From positions 3,750,742 to 3,814,741 of the forward strand of contig JBCFYV010001001.1 in NCBI GenBank assembly GCA_039000515.1: a DNA stretch of 64,000 nt. The letters run 5' to 3'. Source of the DNA: Timema cristinae (Eukaryota > Arthropoda > Insecta > Phasmatodea > Timematidae). The notes below the pieces were generated by a model. The model was not told where the DNA came from, searched no databases, and saw only the letters and a program-made list of their open reading frames with translations. The position numbers and the translations under genes are program-made. This document shows, piece after piece, positions 51,041 to 64,000 of the stretch (position 1 is the first letter of the stretch; the number at the start of each line of letters is the position of its first letter).

Positions 51041-51475
51041 GACCACACGGTGGAGGCTAGACGGGACCCCTGGTGAGAGGCTAAAAACAGTCGCTGGAAT
51101 GTGCTACTCCATGTTTACAACAGTAAAATAGGAAAAATTACGTGGTTGATTAATATTTAATATAGGGCTCAGCTGCCTATAAATTTGGACACCATCCAGA
51201 TTTCATTAATGGGCTACAAGTGAAGACACTAGATAATTAATATTTAACAGGCTCAACTTTTGGAACATAGGCCTATATGTTATTGTAAGCAAAGCCAATA
51301 TTTCTGTCACCCCTCCTTCGCACTCAACCAAGTATTATTAATAATTTGTGATTATATTCGTCCTTATAGCCTAGATTTACTTATTGAAGGCTTATAAAAT
51401 TCAAAATCCTTATGTTTAAAAATATTAAAATTATTTCTAGAGTGATTCGATTTGTTTTTAAATGTCTTACCTGTT
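51041..51475 (+). other. Likely 3' UTR / downstream sequence
   Basis: Follows the stop codon. No AATAAA before the SINE; the first clear one is at 51814-51819, after it. The transcript end cannot be fixed. Confidence 0.35.
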
Positions 51476-51734
51476 TAATTAAGGTGTCAGACTTCTGTGC
51501 TGGCGACCGGGGTCCAATCCTCGGTCCCGGCACAGATTTATCTGATTACCAAACCCTTCCTTCACCTCTGACAAGACATCTTGTGAATGTGGGGAATGCC
51601 AGGCCTCCACCGTGGTTCGGATTCCACGTTAAACTGTAGGTCCTTCATTTCCTCTCACAATCGCCCTACCATTACAAATTAGCGTAAGTGCGTACAACCC
51701 GAACGGGTAGTAAGACGCGGTGCTAATAATAATA
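51476..51734 (+). mobile_element. SINE family A, 5'-truncated, with 9-bp target duplication
   Basis: Begins inside the tRNA-like head (AAGGTGTCAGACTTCTGTGC) and runs to the tail and (TAA)n. TTACCTGTT flanks it (51467-51475, 51735-51743). Confidence 0.88.
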
Positions 51735-51743
51735 TTACCTGTT

Positions 51744-53013
51744 GAAGGGACTTGACCTTGATCCACCCTCTCACCCCTCTCCCAAACCATTCCCTCACCT
51801 CTTATTACCAACCAATAAAATGTGGAGCGCTGAATATAGTTGTTTTTATAAATAAACCAAATTATATCTTATTTGCAACCTTTAAAAAAACCATTAAAGG
51901 TTTTTTAAATCATGTCTTCAACTAAAATCATCGAGGAGTGAATAACGTTTGGTAGTCTTTTAAATCATGTCTTTACTTTAGCTAATTTATTAAGCATAGG
52001 AACCCTGTATGAATAAATATATTAAATTATATTATCATCGATAAAATTGTAGCTAAACAATTTAATCCATAATGGAGACTGATGTTTCATATTTATCTTA
52101 GTTGAAGTTGCTATAAGAAAAATAACTTATGAACCTTTAAAAAACAGTAATTTTGTAGTATGTAGAAGAATTCATTATGTATCTTCTATCTTGTATCATG
52201 TATAACAATTACGGGAAAATACCTTTGTATCGTTAGTATTATATATGAATAATTAAATTAATGTTACCATTTTGAGTAAGTTATATAAGCTAATGATAGG
52301 TATATACTCTTGTAAGACATTTGTATAGTATTTTTTGTGAGAAATGTTTTGTAGTGAATAGTTTTTATAATGTATAGATGAACTTGACAAAAAAAAAATC
52401 AAAAATTCTCATCAATTCGAATTATTATTATTATTGTACACTGTTTCGTTTTAAGAGTACTATATTTTGAACAATGTAATTCTTTTACTTCATTTTTATT
52501 GGTTTATATTATTTTCGTAGTTTTATAATTAATTTGCTAATAGATAATTCCATTTAACATTACTCTACAGCTTTTATTTCATTACTATAAGGTTTCAAAT
52601 AAGAGTTTCAAATGTTCAAATGGCACACCTGGTTGATAAATGTATGGAACTTCATAAATACAATAAGTAATCATACATAGGAATTTATATTAATTTCTCA
52701 AATACATCAACACTTATATTTTTAGCTATTGATTTGTTTTGAATAATTGTTAAAATATGGAGTAATAATATTAAAATCTCAATGCTAAATAAGAAATAAT
52801 AACATGAAGCATTTAATTTCCATTCCTTTTCATTATTAGATGTAAAGTCTACACAGATGTAAAAATAAGAGTGGGTTTGTTACTTAGTCATGATTAAAAA
52901 TCTTGTCACTATATGGATCATGATAATGATAATGAAGATGGAAATTAGCTATGGCTATGGGCAAAGCCAATTCTGTGTAATCCATTTAACTCAATTAAAT
53001 ATAGTTGAAATAA
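51744..53013. other. AT-rich intergenic sequence
   Basis: About 1.3 kb with no gene recognised, very AT-rich. Two GGAATTC-less short frames only. Confidence 0.5.
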
Positions 53014-53075
53014 GGGAATCGAACCCGGGACCTTTATTTTAGCATCTACCTCTGAGATCAAACTCGACGAGCTTG
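53014..53075 (-). repeat. tRNA-like SINE head (third family), worn
   Basis: On the - strand AAAGGTCCCGGGTTCGATTC holds a good box B; box A is weak. Like 58034-58106. Confidence 0.35.
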
Positions 53076-53439
53076 GCGTTTAGTCCGCATGTTCGTCGGA
53101 GTAGATACGTTTTCTCTGTTGACGAAGTTGTAACGATACTGATTTGGACACCTCCTCTTATATATTAAAAAAAAAGTCACGGATAAAGTGCATTTTTCTT
53201 TAAAGTATGGTATGTAAAATATCCTTTCAATACCTCATCCATGGAGAATCACGCGCTTTTCATAAATAGCGTCAAAGGATTGCACAATTAAACCTTATTT
53301 TTTCTTTCAAAAGTCAACTCAGCAGTATTTACCAAAAAAAGCAAGTACCCAATAAGAAGCTAGCCTTCATAACACCTGTCTCCAGTACTCTTTCGATTTG
53401 TTGGTTCTGACATTGGTCAAGAGTGGTCCAAGGGGCAAG

Positions 53440-53720
53440 GGGTAGGTCATATATAAGCTGCTTGTGCGTATGAACACACAGAGTGCCAATACATATTAAC
53501 AGTGCCGGTAGCATAATATAGCAGTAGCAGTAATCCTCAGTGTCACTAACTGAAATCTGTAGTTCAACTAAGCTGTATCATATAAACTTATATCTTCAGT
53601 GCCGGAGATAAAATAACTTTAATAAATCGTGTGCAACATTAAAGGTATTATTTATTCAGTTAAAATATCAACACAATTCTGTATCGGCATAATTGGTGCT
53701 CGATCACGGGGTTATAAATA
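53440..53720 (+). mobile_element. Possible solo-LTR-like end
   Basis: ACTTTAATAAATCGTGTGCA (poly-A-signal-like) is followed by ATTGGTGCTCGATCACGGGG, which looks like a tRNA-primed binding site, and CTCGATCACGGGGC recurs at 53761. No coding region was found after it. Tentative. Confidence 0.25.
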
Positions 53721-53989
53721 CCAATTATATCATCAAAATACCGTACCTCTTTAATTAGTTCTCGATCACGGGGCAATTATCAGCTGATTAAACGGTATCA
53801 CTTCAATCGGCACCCATCGCCGACCAGTAACTCTATATAAAGTTATCAGCGACCACTCCCATCAGAAATGTAGAGAGTGGAGATAGCCAACAAACATTAA
53901 GTAATCCTGTAACAGAAACTCTCGCATCGGTGGTCATGCGGACCAAAAGTCAGTCTCGTCTAATCTGATGGAAATGGTTCCCAAACTTT

Positions 53990-54290
53990 CTCGACTCGCG
54001 AACCCCTTTCACAATCATCTGAGTTGTGCGAACCCCTTTAACAAACATTTGAGTTTCAGGCACCCCTTTCACAAACATCTGAGTTGCACGAACCACTTTC
54101 ACAAACATATAAATTTAACGAACCCCTTTCACAAACATCTGAGTTGCACGAACCACTTTCACAAACATCTGAGTTGTGCGAACCTCTTTACCAAACATCT
54201 AAGTTGCACGAACCCCTTTAACAAACATCTAATTTGCACGAACCCCTTTAACAAACATCTTAGTTGCACGAACCCCTTTCACAAACATAG
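53990..54290 (+). repeat. 30-bp minisatellite, about ten copies
   Basis: Units such as CGAACCCCTTTCACAAACAT plus CTGAGTTGCA. The unit length is a multiple of three, so a 143-codon frame is kept open (a decapeptide repeat, NPFHKHLSCT). It is preceded by GGTTCCCAAACTTTCTCGAC, a sequence seen in hAT-derived repeats. Unlikely to be coding. Confidence 0.9.
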
Positions 54291-54299
54291 CCTGTACTG

Positions 54300-55570
<1,271 letters not shown>

Positions 55571-55589
55571 TTATATCATTTAACAATAT

Positions 55590-55745
55590 TTAAAAAATGT
55601 TGAGGTCACTATGTAAAGAAAATTAAATTCTATGTTTGTACTGGAGCAATATTTTATTTATTTTGTCCAAAAATAATGTTTTACCATAAAAACTACAAAA
55701 AACACACTTTTTCTCGCCTCCCCTTCCATTCCACCTTGCGGAAAA
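55590..55745. repeat. Half of a family F foldback
   Basis: ATTAAATTCTATGTTTGTAC, then TTTATTTATTTTGTCCAAAA and TAAAAACTACAAAAAACACA match the right arm of the copies at 42209 and 56597. The left arm is missing. Confidence 0.6.
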
Positions 55746-56329
55746 CATTTAGCCAAGGATCCGCCCTTCTTCTGAGAGGGGGGGGGGCAGGGTGACATCT
55801 GTTTGCAATATTTCCTGGAAGACAAGACAAAAACCTCTGCTCCAAGACTTACCACCCATCCCCTATTTGACCTTCTTCTATTTACTGATTACTTTCATGG
55901 GTTGAGGGAAGAGAGAGGCAAAATTTGGGACAGGGATAATCCGCGTTGGCTGGGGGTTGGGGGGGGGGGGGGTTGAACCCTTCAGTAGGGGTGAGGGGAA
56001 ACCAGCCTCAACACGCCCTTCCGGGATTCGAACCCTGATCTCCTCTTGCAAACAAGGCAAGACTCTTCTGACTCCTTTGTCCACGTGTCCACGCCAAGTT
56101 GCGGAGGATCGTTATTTAGTGAGGACTCAACCGTGGTCAATATCAGCTTATGTCCAACTTTCCTACCGCATCGTTTATCTAATCCTGGTCAGTTGTACTG
56201 AAGGGGGTTTATCTTAAAATGTTTCCCCCCTCTCCTTCCACGCAGATGTGGTTACACTTCTTATGAAACTACCTTACTCCTCCTTACCCCATTAGTGTAA
56301 CTATACGCAAGCCAAATATTCAAAGTTTT
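55746..56329. other. Intergenic, worn SINE body near 56210-56300
   Basis: CCTTCCACGCAGATGTGGTT and ACACTTCTTATGAAAC look like the middle of a family B SINE. G-runs near 55780 and 55955-55972. Confidence 0.4.
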
Positions 56330-56520
56330 TTTTTGTAACCGTATCTTACTACCCGTCCTGATTATACGCTAAGATGATGTGTTAAGGAGGAAGAAGGTGA
56401 AACATAGGAGAAGTGTCCCCTCATTTTCATGGAGGGAGAGCTGGAAACCATTTAAGAAAACCACCTCAGTTTAACCGACCGGGATTCGAGCCTGGATATC
56501 AACAGTCCAATCTGTGAGAG
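56330..56520 (-). mobile_element. Decayed SINE, - strand
   Basis: Tail in reverse (CTTACTACCCGTCCTGATTA), then AAACCATTTAAGAAAACCAC, CTCAGTTTAACCGACCGGGA and TTCGAGCCTGGATATC (head). Old copy. Confidence 0.65.
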
Positions 56521-56596
56521 TGAAGTGAAACTCATTATTTGAACAAGAACTTGACTTAAGTGGACACTAGCGTGTGTTTGCTTGCGTCATCCTAGG

Positions 56597-56969
56597 TTAA
56601 GGTGCGGCAGAAGGGAGCGCAAGTAATTTTATAGTTTTTACAACATTACATTTCTTCGGCCAAAATAAATCAAATATTTCTCCAGTAGCAACGTAGAGTT
56701 TAGTTTTCTGCAAATGCTAATATCAACAGATCTTAAATATCTATCAAGGGTGTCTTGGAATTTGGTCAGAACTTTTTAAATATAGATAAAAAGTTTTGAC
56801 AAAATTCCAGAACACCTTTAAGATCTATTCAAGATCTGTTGATATTAGCATATGCATAAAACTAAACTCTATGTTGCTACTGGAGAAATATTTGATTTAT
56901 TTTGGCCAAACTATTTCAATTCTATAAAAACTGTAAAAACACTTGCGCTCCCTTCTGCCGCACCTTAAA
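56597..56969. mobile_element. AT-rich foldback element (family F), copy
   Basis: TTAAGGTGCGGCAGAAGGGA on the left is mirrored by CCCTTCTGCCGCACCTTAA on the right. The inner arms include GGCCAAAATAAATCAAATAT and its inverse. Arms about 180 bp. Confidence 0.85.
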
Positions 56970-58033
56970 AGATGGAGTATAATGTACCCTGGACTACACT
57001 ATCTGTCCACTAAGAATTCACTAACGTTCTTACATAATAATCACCCTTTAACACTTAGGTCCGTTTACACTATGTAACAAAGATGTTGTGAGACAATGTT
57101 ATTTGTAACTTGTTACATTTAAGTATTGTATAACATTTTTGATAAACATCAACAAAACGACTCAAAAGTGTCTAACAAATTATTATCATGCTTCATCTTG
57201 TCTGCGTCGTGACGTCTGAGAGGGGTGTTCTCCCTGGGGCCGTGGTTTGTATTGTGTTGTAAATATGGTCTATAGATGGTTCTGGGTTCGACCATCTCTA
57301 CTAGTGAGAGCTAAATACTGTGCGAATTACCTTTTCACTGATCTTCAACGGGATGACCTTGACCTGTTAGTTAGCTGGGGAACTCGGGACTTATGGCGGT
57401 TCTAGGAACTTTGTTCGGATGATAAGCCAGAATTTAATTAATTCGATTGGTAATCGAGTAAAGGGAAATTAGGGAGAGGCTAATTCCAGCTGCGGAGGGG
57501 AGGGACCAGTGTAGCCAACTTGTTACATAATAGGCGTGTTTTCGCGGTTGACCTGGTATCGATGTTAACCAAATTTTATAACAGAGACGATACCAGAGCT
57601 CTATTTGGTTACGCTTTCCTTGACCAAACTAAAGAGTATGGTTACGACCAACGAGCCTTTAGCTTGATATTATGTTGTGTAAATATTAGGACTAATCAAA
57701 ATAAGCACCAATCTAACTAATAATAAAATTATGGTTAATTTTATGTCGTTTTTCAGTACAAGTGGTTAACTTACATAAATTAAACTAACAGCTGTTATAT
57801 CTACTCCACCCCAACCGCCATTTTTTTTAAACTAAAAACCAATCAAGTCTCAAAGTAGTTTTCGAGCCACTTGGACGAAAACATTCGATACCAAGACGTA
57901 ACCAAGTCAAAACAGTCCTGTAAGAGTACAACATCTTAGAAAACAAAATTACATATTTTTCTTTGATCATTACCGACATTGGACGAGACACGTAGGATAA
58001 CTTATTCTTTATATTGAAAAATTACACCTTGGT
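56970..58033. other. Intergenic, no gene recognised
   Basis: Contains short frames only. A 66-codon frame (57520-57720) has no known domain. Confidence 0.45.
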
Positions 58034-58106
58034 ATGGGAATTGAGCCCGGGACCTTTGGCTTAGTTCGACAACGCTTTAACCACTGAGCTATCCAGGAAT
58101 CATCCT
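58034..58106 (-). repeat. tRNA-like SINE head (third family)
   Basis: The - strand reads GGATAGCTCAGTGGTTAAAG (box A) and GGTCCCGGGCTCAATTCC (box B). The acceptor stem pairs poorly, so a SINE head is more likely than a tRNA gene. Confidence 0.5.
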
Positions 58107-58397
58107 GCGTCCAGGGTCATTCTTCACTCATATTTTAAGGCAGAGTCTGTGATTAACGTGAGAGATAACGCAGCCACCTATTTGATAACTCGTTACGAAA
58201 ATACGAAATGGAAAACAAAGTTCTAAAGCTGGTTACATTGTGTAAACGGAGTTAGGTTGAACCCAAAGACGCTTCTTCGCCTTTAGAAAAAAAAGCACAA
58301 AATTATTCAATTTAGTGCATCGATTTCAGAAATATTACATTATTGATTCCCTACTAAGACGTCGTTTTGTGAAATAATTAGTTTAATGTACACTGTA

Positions 58398-58661
58398 CAA
58401 CTCGCCTCGGTGGCGTAGTTGGCTAACGCGCTTGTCGTGTTGAGCTCGACTGCTGAGGACGGGCAGATCAAGGTTCGAATCTCGGTCGCGTGAACTGGGG
58501 GTGGTTTTTACTAAATGGTTTTCCACTCTCCCTCCACGCAAATGCGGGTTCACTTCCTCTAATTCAACCTTCCCAACTCCTAATCCATTAGCGTAGTTAG
58601 TACTTCAAGCGTATAACCCGAACGGGTAGTAAGACGCGGTGCTAAATATTATTATTATTAT
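58398..58661 (+). mobile_element. SINE family B with 9-bp target duplication
   Basis: Full SINE: GCCTCGGTGGCGTAGTTGGC, box B GGTTCGAATCTC, body, tail AGCGTATAACCCGAACGGGT and (ATT)n. TACACTGTA flanks it (58389-58397, 58662-58670). Confidence 0.95.
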
Positions 58662-58914
58662 TACACTGTATAGTGTGTATTGTTGAGCGCCGAGAGTAAC
58701 TAGACATCTAGCACGTGTTGTCTACACCCCCTCTTCTCCCGCCAACCTTTGACAGTTAGAAACACGTGCTAGAACCAAAACGTTCACTCAACAAACCGGT
58801 ATTTATAATTATTTGCCACCTGCCACGACATCAACACGTTCATTAGCTTTTTTTAAAAAAAAACAATCTAAATACTCTAAACACGAAACGAATTATTAAT
58901 TTTATTTGAATACC

Positions 58915-59129
58915 CGGACCGGTGGGTACGCGGACTGAGTGTAAGGCTCGTTTAGTCTGGGTGGTATCTTTCCCCCTCCCCATAAATGGTTTTCCATTCT
59001 CCCTCCACATAAATATAGGTACGTTCACCCTAAAATTCATCCTTCTTTATCCTTAATCAATTAGCGTAATTAATGGATACCAGTCCATAACCCAGATGGT
59101 TAGTAAGACGCAGTGCTAAAAAAAAAACG
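58915..59129 (+). mobile_element. SINE family B, divergent
   Basis: GACCGGTGGGTACGCGGACT, AAATGGTTTTCCATTCTCCC, GTACGTTCACCCTAAAATTC and the tail CCATAACCCAGATGGTTAGT with a poly-A end. Confidence 0.7.
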
Positions 59130-60300
59130 CACTTGACGTTTAGTCCGGGCGCCCACCAATGCGGTTAAGATAATATCGGTGTACGTTGTCCATCAGATTT
59201 CCCGCCATTTGTCAATCAGTGCGCCCGCCCTCTGTGAACTTGATAGTCGCTGTAAACACTTGCAGGTGTCAGTTGACCGGAGAAATCCGCAGAGAAGTAG
59301 TCACAGATGGATTCCATTTCCATTTCTCAAACCAACAAGCTGATCAAAACGTGAGTTGTTTTGTAACCTAACCTCCATGTTCTATTACTATTGTGGTTTT
59401 GACATTATTGGCGTAGAATTGTTATTGATGATACTTTTTTTATTATAATATGTTTAAATATTTCTTTACCATTTTATCCGAGGGCGTCGCTAACCCTCCC
59501 AAAATATGATCAAATTGGACTCTATTGATACAGTAAAAGAAACGGCGAACGGTTTTTTTTATCTAGAAAATTTGAAATCCACATTTGGAGCAATCCCAAA
59601 ATTATTGTGATGGTATTAGTTGTGTTACTCAGTTGGTTTATATTATTTATTTTTATCTTTTTAATCTAATAATTAAAAGCAAACGAAGATAATGAATTTC
59701 TATCCATCTAATCTATCTAACATTTGTTATTAAATAAAAAATAGTAACAGGACATTGCCTTGTCATAACTTTCAGGGCGGGTTACTAATAAATATACGAC
59801 GCTTTTAATAATCCCATCGTAGAAATACATCATTTGAGAATGTTATTGTTTGGCGGCACGTTTGATTCCATTGATTTCATTACCTTTCACAGATGTAATC
59901 AAAAACTACGTAGATTCCTGGGTAAGATTAAAGAGGAAGTGTTACTACTTATTTTATTTAGTTTTAATTTTCTTTTGATGTTAAAAATTGATAAAAGTTG
60001 GAGCTCTTTTAACTTTAAGATGTTGACAAAATTAATTTTTTTAAACATGTGGTTTTATAGATTTTTTTTAATAGTCAATATGAGAGTTAGAAACGCTTGT
60101 CTAAAAGAGAAGGGGAGTTTTGAAAGCTTCACAACCACTGAAATTATCACTCAATTATCAGTTATGCTGCAATCCTGTTAAAAAATGACATTATTTGTAC
60201 CTATAGAAAGATTCTGGTTGGAATAAACTTTTAGAAAATACGAACATTTTACAATATAATTCGTCCGCGCATGTAGTGAAGTGTTGCCAGTGTAAGCAGA
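59130..60300. other. Intergenic, AT-rich
   Basis: No gene recognised. A 115-codon frame (59834-60181) is AT-driven and without known domain. Confidence 0.45.
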
Positions 60301-60309
60301 GCATGTATG

Positions 60310-60400
60310 AACTGTACCTGTCATGTTCTCTCCCACTTTGTCCCCATTTGACAAATAGGCTCTGTTCTACATACCTCACATGTGAATGTTGATACTTGAT
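60310..60400 (+). repeat. Dispersed repeat, copy 1
   Basis: CATGTTCTCTCCCACTTTGT, CCCCATTTGAC and TCTACATACCTCACATGTGA recur in order at 61880-61985. Confidence 0.65.
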
Positions 60401-61385
60401 AAATAAGGCCAGGATATTGATGACCTTAAACTTGCTATACAATGACACTAAAAACTCTAAATAATGACTTTAAATTTGATTGAAATTCCATAATAATTTG
60501 ATGTATTTATTACAAGAGTTATGATTTACATTATACACGTAAGCAAAAATATCTCTCCTGGTCTGTCCATTTCCAATTTTATCTTGGTATGGACTCGTCT
60601 GGAATAGAATGATTGGTATACAAGTCCCAGGAAATTATTTAGTTTAACATTGCTCAGTTTCCACAGAGGAATATTCGCAGACACCAAAACGTAACACAAA
60701 TCTTTATAAAATGTTGAGGATTTTTCTTGATTCGTGAATGCATTTTGTGCAAGTAATAATTGAGAGGTTTTCTTTTTATTGATATTCTGGATACAACGGA
60801 TATGTTTGTTGCGACCGATATGCTGCTCTCTGTAGAAAAAAATATTTTCTTGAATTTAGTAATAACTTGCCTCAAATGACTCGCTTTATATAGTTTGGTT
60901 TAAGGCCTTTAAATACACATCATGATTGCAAACGAATACATATAACGTGCACTTTATAAATGAAAACTATGCATTTAAAATCTGTTGACAGCTAAAATCA
61001 TGTGTTCTACTCAACATTGGAATACAAATACCTGCTTTAAAAGCGATAGTTCCCCATCCCCCTACAGCCCTTTTCAGACATGGTATTGTTAGTGACTTAC
61101 CAGGAATGTAAAGATGTTACAAAGTTTATTTGAACTCTACAAATTGCTCTCCCCTCTCCCTGCCCCACCCTTTCCAACTTAAATGTAGTGAAGGTCTCAC
61201 CAGAAACGTGGATTCATTTGGACTCATACATTATCTTCTTCAGTCAACAAGTGTGTGGTAAAATATCTGATGTTTGAATATTCATGCTTTATCAAAGCAC
61301 CGATAATTCATATATATACTTTTTAAAGTCATTTTCAAACAATTTTAAATTTTCTTTTCAAAAAATGCTTAAAAATGACTTAATA

Positions 61386-61388
<3 letters not shown>
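60401..61388. other. Intergenic, AT-rich, no feature
   Basis: No gene or repeat recognised. Confidence 0.45.
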
Positions 61389-61428
<40 letters not shown>

Positions 61429-61704
61429 AGCACCACGTCTTACTACCCGTTCGGGTTATATGCACTTATGCTAATGTGTAATGGTAGGGTGATTGTGGGA
61501 TAAAATGGAGGACCTACAGTTTAACGTGGGATCCGAACCACAGTCGAGGCCTGTCATTCCCACATTCACAAGTTGTGATTAATACACGTCTTGTCAGAGA
61601 TGAAGGAAGGGTTTGGTAATCAGATAAATCTGTGCCGTGACCAAAGATTGAACCCCGGACCCCTATCACAGAAGTCCGACTCCTTACCACCAGATCACCA
61701 TTCT
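61389..61704 (-). mobile_element. SINE family A, - strand, with (TTA)n
   Basis: (TTA)13 or so, then CTTACTACCCGTTCGGGTTA, body (AATCAGATAAATCTGTGCCG) and the head ending near ACCAGATCACC. Full length, slightly diverged. Confidence 0.88.
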
Positions 61705-61879
61705 TATTAAACAAAGAAGCAAGAAAAATGACCAAATAATGAACTTTAAAATATAGATTTCTACAACCAGGGATTCATGAACAGAGTTTATGTACAACTG
61801 TGCATTGTCTCTGATGGACCAAAAGAAAGATGACATGTCATCCTAATCCTGGCGCTGCTGATAAATGAGATTTCTACTG

Positions 61880-61985
61880 AATGACATGTTCTCTTCCACT
61901 CTGTCCCCATTTAACTAATCATACTTATAAACCCTGTTCTACATACCTCACATGGGAATGTTGACACTTGACCAATGAATGTTCT
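61880..61985 (+). repeat. Dispersed repeat, copy 2
   Basis: CATGTTCTCTTCCACTCTGT, CCCCATTTAACTAATC and CTACATACCTCACATGGGAA match 60310-60400. Confidence 0.65.
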
Positions 61986-62470
61986 ACTGATGTTCTTAGT
62001 ATATCATCATAGGTATTGATATATATTAATTGACCACTGCAGCTCACATGACGTATGAATATATTTTTAGTAACCATTGTAATCGTGAAACACAGTTCGT
62101 ACAAGGGCAGTACACAAACATTTTAGAAAACATAATTAATATCGATTAAGTAGCGTGAAATATTTAAGAAGGAAGAGAATTAGAAAATAGCCTGTACAAT
62201 TAAGGCCTTAAACCATAAAATATTGTAATTTAACAAGCCATTATCTAAATCTCTTCCTTCTTGAACAGGCCAAACAGTCCCAATACCGGACCACTTGATA
62301 TGTTGATGCACACGGCGTACCACCCCCCCCAACCCCTGTCATTTGTCAAAGAAGGGACATTTTTGAATAGAAGTGTTTATCAAGTAATCGTGCATCCCTG
62401 TTTCATTTATATAAACAGTTTACAGGCAAACTTTCACAGGAATCTGACAGCTAGAAACGAGACTAAATCT
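61986..62470. other. Intergenic, no feature
   Basis: No gene recognised. Confidence 0.45.
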
Positions 62471-62480
62471 ACTTTATAGT

Positions 62481-62731
62481 TTTTTTTAGCACCGAGTCTT
62501 ACTACCCGTTCGGGTTATACGCTTTAAGTACTAATTACGCTAATGGATTGGGAATTGGGAAGGTTGAATTAGAGGAAGTGAACCCGCATTTGCGTGGAAG
62601 AAGAGTGGAAAACCATTTAGGAAAAACCACCCCAGTTCACTCGACCGAGATTCGAACCTCGATCTCCCCGTCCTCAGCAGTCGAGCTCAACACGACAAGC
62701 GCGTTAGACAACTACGTCACCGAGGTGGGTT
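62481..62731 (-). mobile_element. SINE family B, - strand, with 10-bp target duplication
   Basis: Tail in reverse (CTTACTACCCGTTCGGGTTA), body (AACCCGCATTTGCGTGG), box B in reverse (GATTCGAACCTC) and the head. ACTTTATAGT flanks it (62471-62480, 62732-62741). Confidence 0.95.
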
Positions 62732-62814
62732 ACTTTATAGTAATGCCATAAAATTAGTTGTAACTTTTGATCTACATTATTGATACAATTACATTAATAA
62801 TGTAGTAAATATAC

Positions 62815-63061
62815 GCTTCGGTGGCTGCATGGTCTGAGGCGCTACTCCCGCAGTAGACTCCTAGTTCCGATGACGGGAAGATCGAGGTTCAAATCTAGGT
62901 CGGGTGTACTGAGGATGGTTTTCCACCCAAAATTGTTAACCACCTCTCTCTCCACGCAAATGCAGGTACACTTCCTAAAAAATATAACCTTCCTTATCCC
63001 TAAAACTTTAACGGGATTAGTACATAAGCGCATAACCCGAATGGGTTGTAAGACGTGGTGG
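62815..63061 (+). mobile_element. SINE family B variant with a different head
   Basis: Head CTTCGGTGGCTGCATGGTCT, box B GGTTCAAATCTAGG, GCAAATGCAGGTACACTTCC, and the tail GCGCATAACCCGAATGGGTT. The head differs from the main family B while the rest matches. Confidence 0.75.
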
Positions 63062-63740
63062 TAGAAAAAATAATTAAAATTGTTATGGCTGTCGACTCTT
63101 CCAATAAGAACTGGGCTGTATTTCTAGAACAAACTAGGCCTATAGTGATTTAGCGGAGTTAGCCTGGCAATATTTTACCTAGGCCTACTCTTTAGTTCAC
63201 TTTATGATTTCTAATAGATGAAAAATATTGTAGCTTTGAAAAATCTCGGCATTGAGATTGTGAAGATTATTTTAGTTATATATGCCCATAGAACTAAAAA
63301 CAATAATTCTGGCTGTCCACGGCGTGTTTTTAAAATTTAATTTTGATTGAAGCCCTTGAATAAAAAAAAATTATGTTGAGAAACTTTTGAAAATTGATAT
63401 AATGAATTTGTTTAGAACGGATATCTTGGAGACTTTGTATGATAATATATATCATTTGAGGTTATATTATTGATTACTTATTTTTGCGAATTTAATCTCT
63501 AGTTATAATAAAGCCTACTGACGGAACACAGTGTGAGAACCACTAATCTATCAAGACAATCAGATCATAGGTTTGCAATATTCCGCATGCACAGCCTTGT
63601 AATTCTGTGGACGCTATAGAGACATGCTGAGTACAGTAACTTGAGGCGCGGTTTTGCTAAGGGAGGTCATCTGGGAGACAACAGGTATAGTTGAACTTGG
63701 GATGGGGGAGTTGAGTGGAAATACAGGATTAGAATGTTTC
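63062..63740. other. Intergenic, no feature
   Basis: AT-rich; no gene recognised. ACACAGTGTGAGAACCACTA near 63526 resembles a hAT-type end. Confidence 0.4.
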
Positions 63741-63835
63741 TAAGAAATACCCTTGTGAAAGTACCTGTGAAAGTACCTGTGAAGGTTCATCCATAAACCA
63801 CGTAGTACTGCTGTAGTGAGGGGGAGCTCTAATGT

Positions 63836-64000
63836 TTATATGGTGTTACATTGGGGAGCTATACTGTCTACATGGTGTTACATGGGGGATCTATACTGTC
63901 TACATGATGTTACATGGGGATCTATACTGTCTACATGGTGTTACATGGGGGATCTATACTGTCTACATGATGTTACATGGGGGATCTATACTGTCTACAT
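63836..64000 (+). repeat. 35-bp minisatellite running off the window
   Basis: TATACTGTCTACATGGTGTT plus ACATGGGGGATC recurs about every 34-35 bp to the last base, so the array goes on beyond the window. Confidence 0.95.

Noticed and set aside
59834..60181. 115-codon frame as a gene
   Set aside because: AT-rich, Leu/Phe/Lys-rich reading with no domain or gene context.

Overview
The window is eukaryotic genomic DNA. It carries one large, intron-rich gene on the + strand set in repeat-rich sequence. Short exons with GT/AG borders, AT-rich introns, tRNA-derived SINEs, a mariner, a hAT-type element, LINE fragments and many foldback elements point to an invertebrate, most likely an arthropod or insect with a large genome. 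The species cannot be named from the sequence alone.

The gene runs from before base 1 to a stop at 51038-51040. It encodes a secreted-type protein of the alpha-2-macroglobulin / complement C3 / TEP family. I placed 27 exons whose phases all agree; about 1,561 residues are visible once two single-base gaps are allowed for, and the N-terminus (MG1 and most of MG2) lies upstream. Order: end of MG2 and MG3 (exons 1-3), MG4-MG5 (4-6), first part of MG6 (7), linker/bait region with a seven-arginine processing-like site and two small skippable exons (8-12), FPETWLW motif and MG7 (12-14), CUB and thioester domain with GCGEQ and a catalytic-type histidine (15-21), MG8 (22-23), acidic linker (24-25), and a six-cysteine NTR/C345C-like domain (26-27). 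No anaphylatoxin cysteine cluster is present.

The most striking signal is structural. At five exon borders a tandem repeat includes the splice site itself: acceptors of exons 4, 8 and 13, donors of exons 23 and 26. The repeat units carry copies of the splice signal plus the first or last exon bases, so the introns hold rows of decoy acceptors or donors. Other arrays lie close to exons 2, 3 and 6 without including the site.

Two single-base frame breaks are seen, in exon 1 (about 103-107) and exon 26 (TAG at 45441-45443). The second is intact in two intronic copies of the same exon end. Assembly indels or a decaying allele are both possible.

Introns hold a hAT-type element with an 8-bp target duplication (7870-8785), a decayed 1.33-kb mariner (37180-38512), a 555-bp foldback element and a second copy split by a SINE, a family of AT-rich foldbacks, LINE ORF fragments on the - strand, a gag-like remnant, and two SINE families that share a 3' tail. 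From 51041 to 64000 I see no convincing gene, only SINEs, minisatellites, foldbacks and AT-rich sequence.
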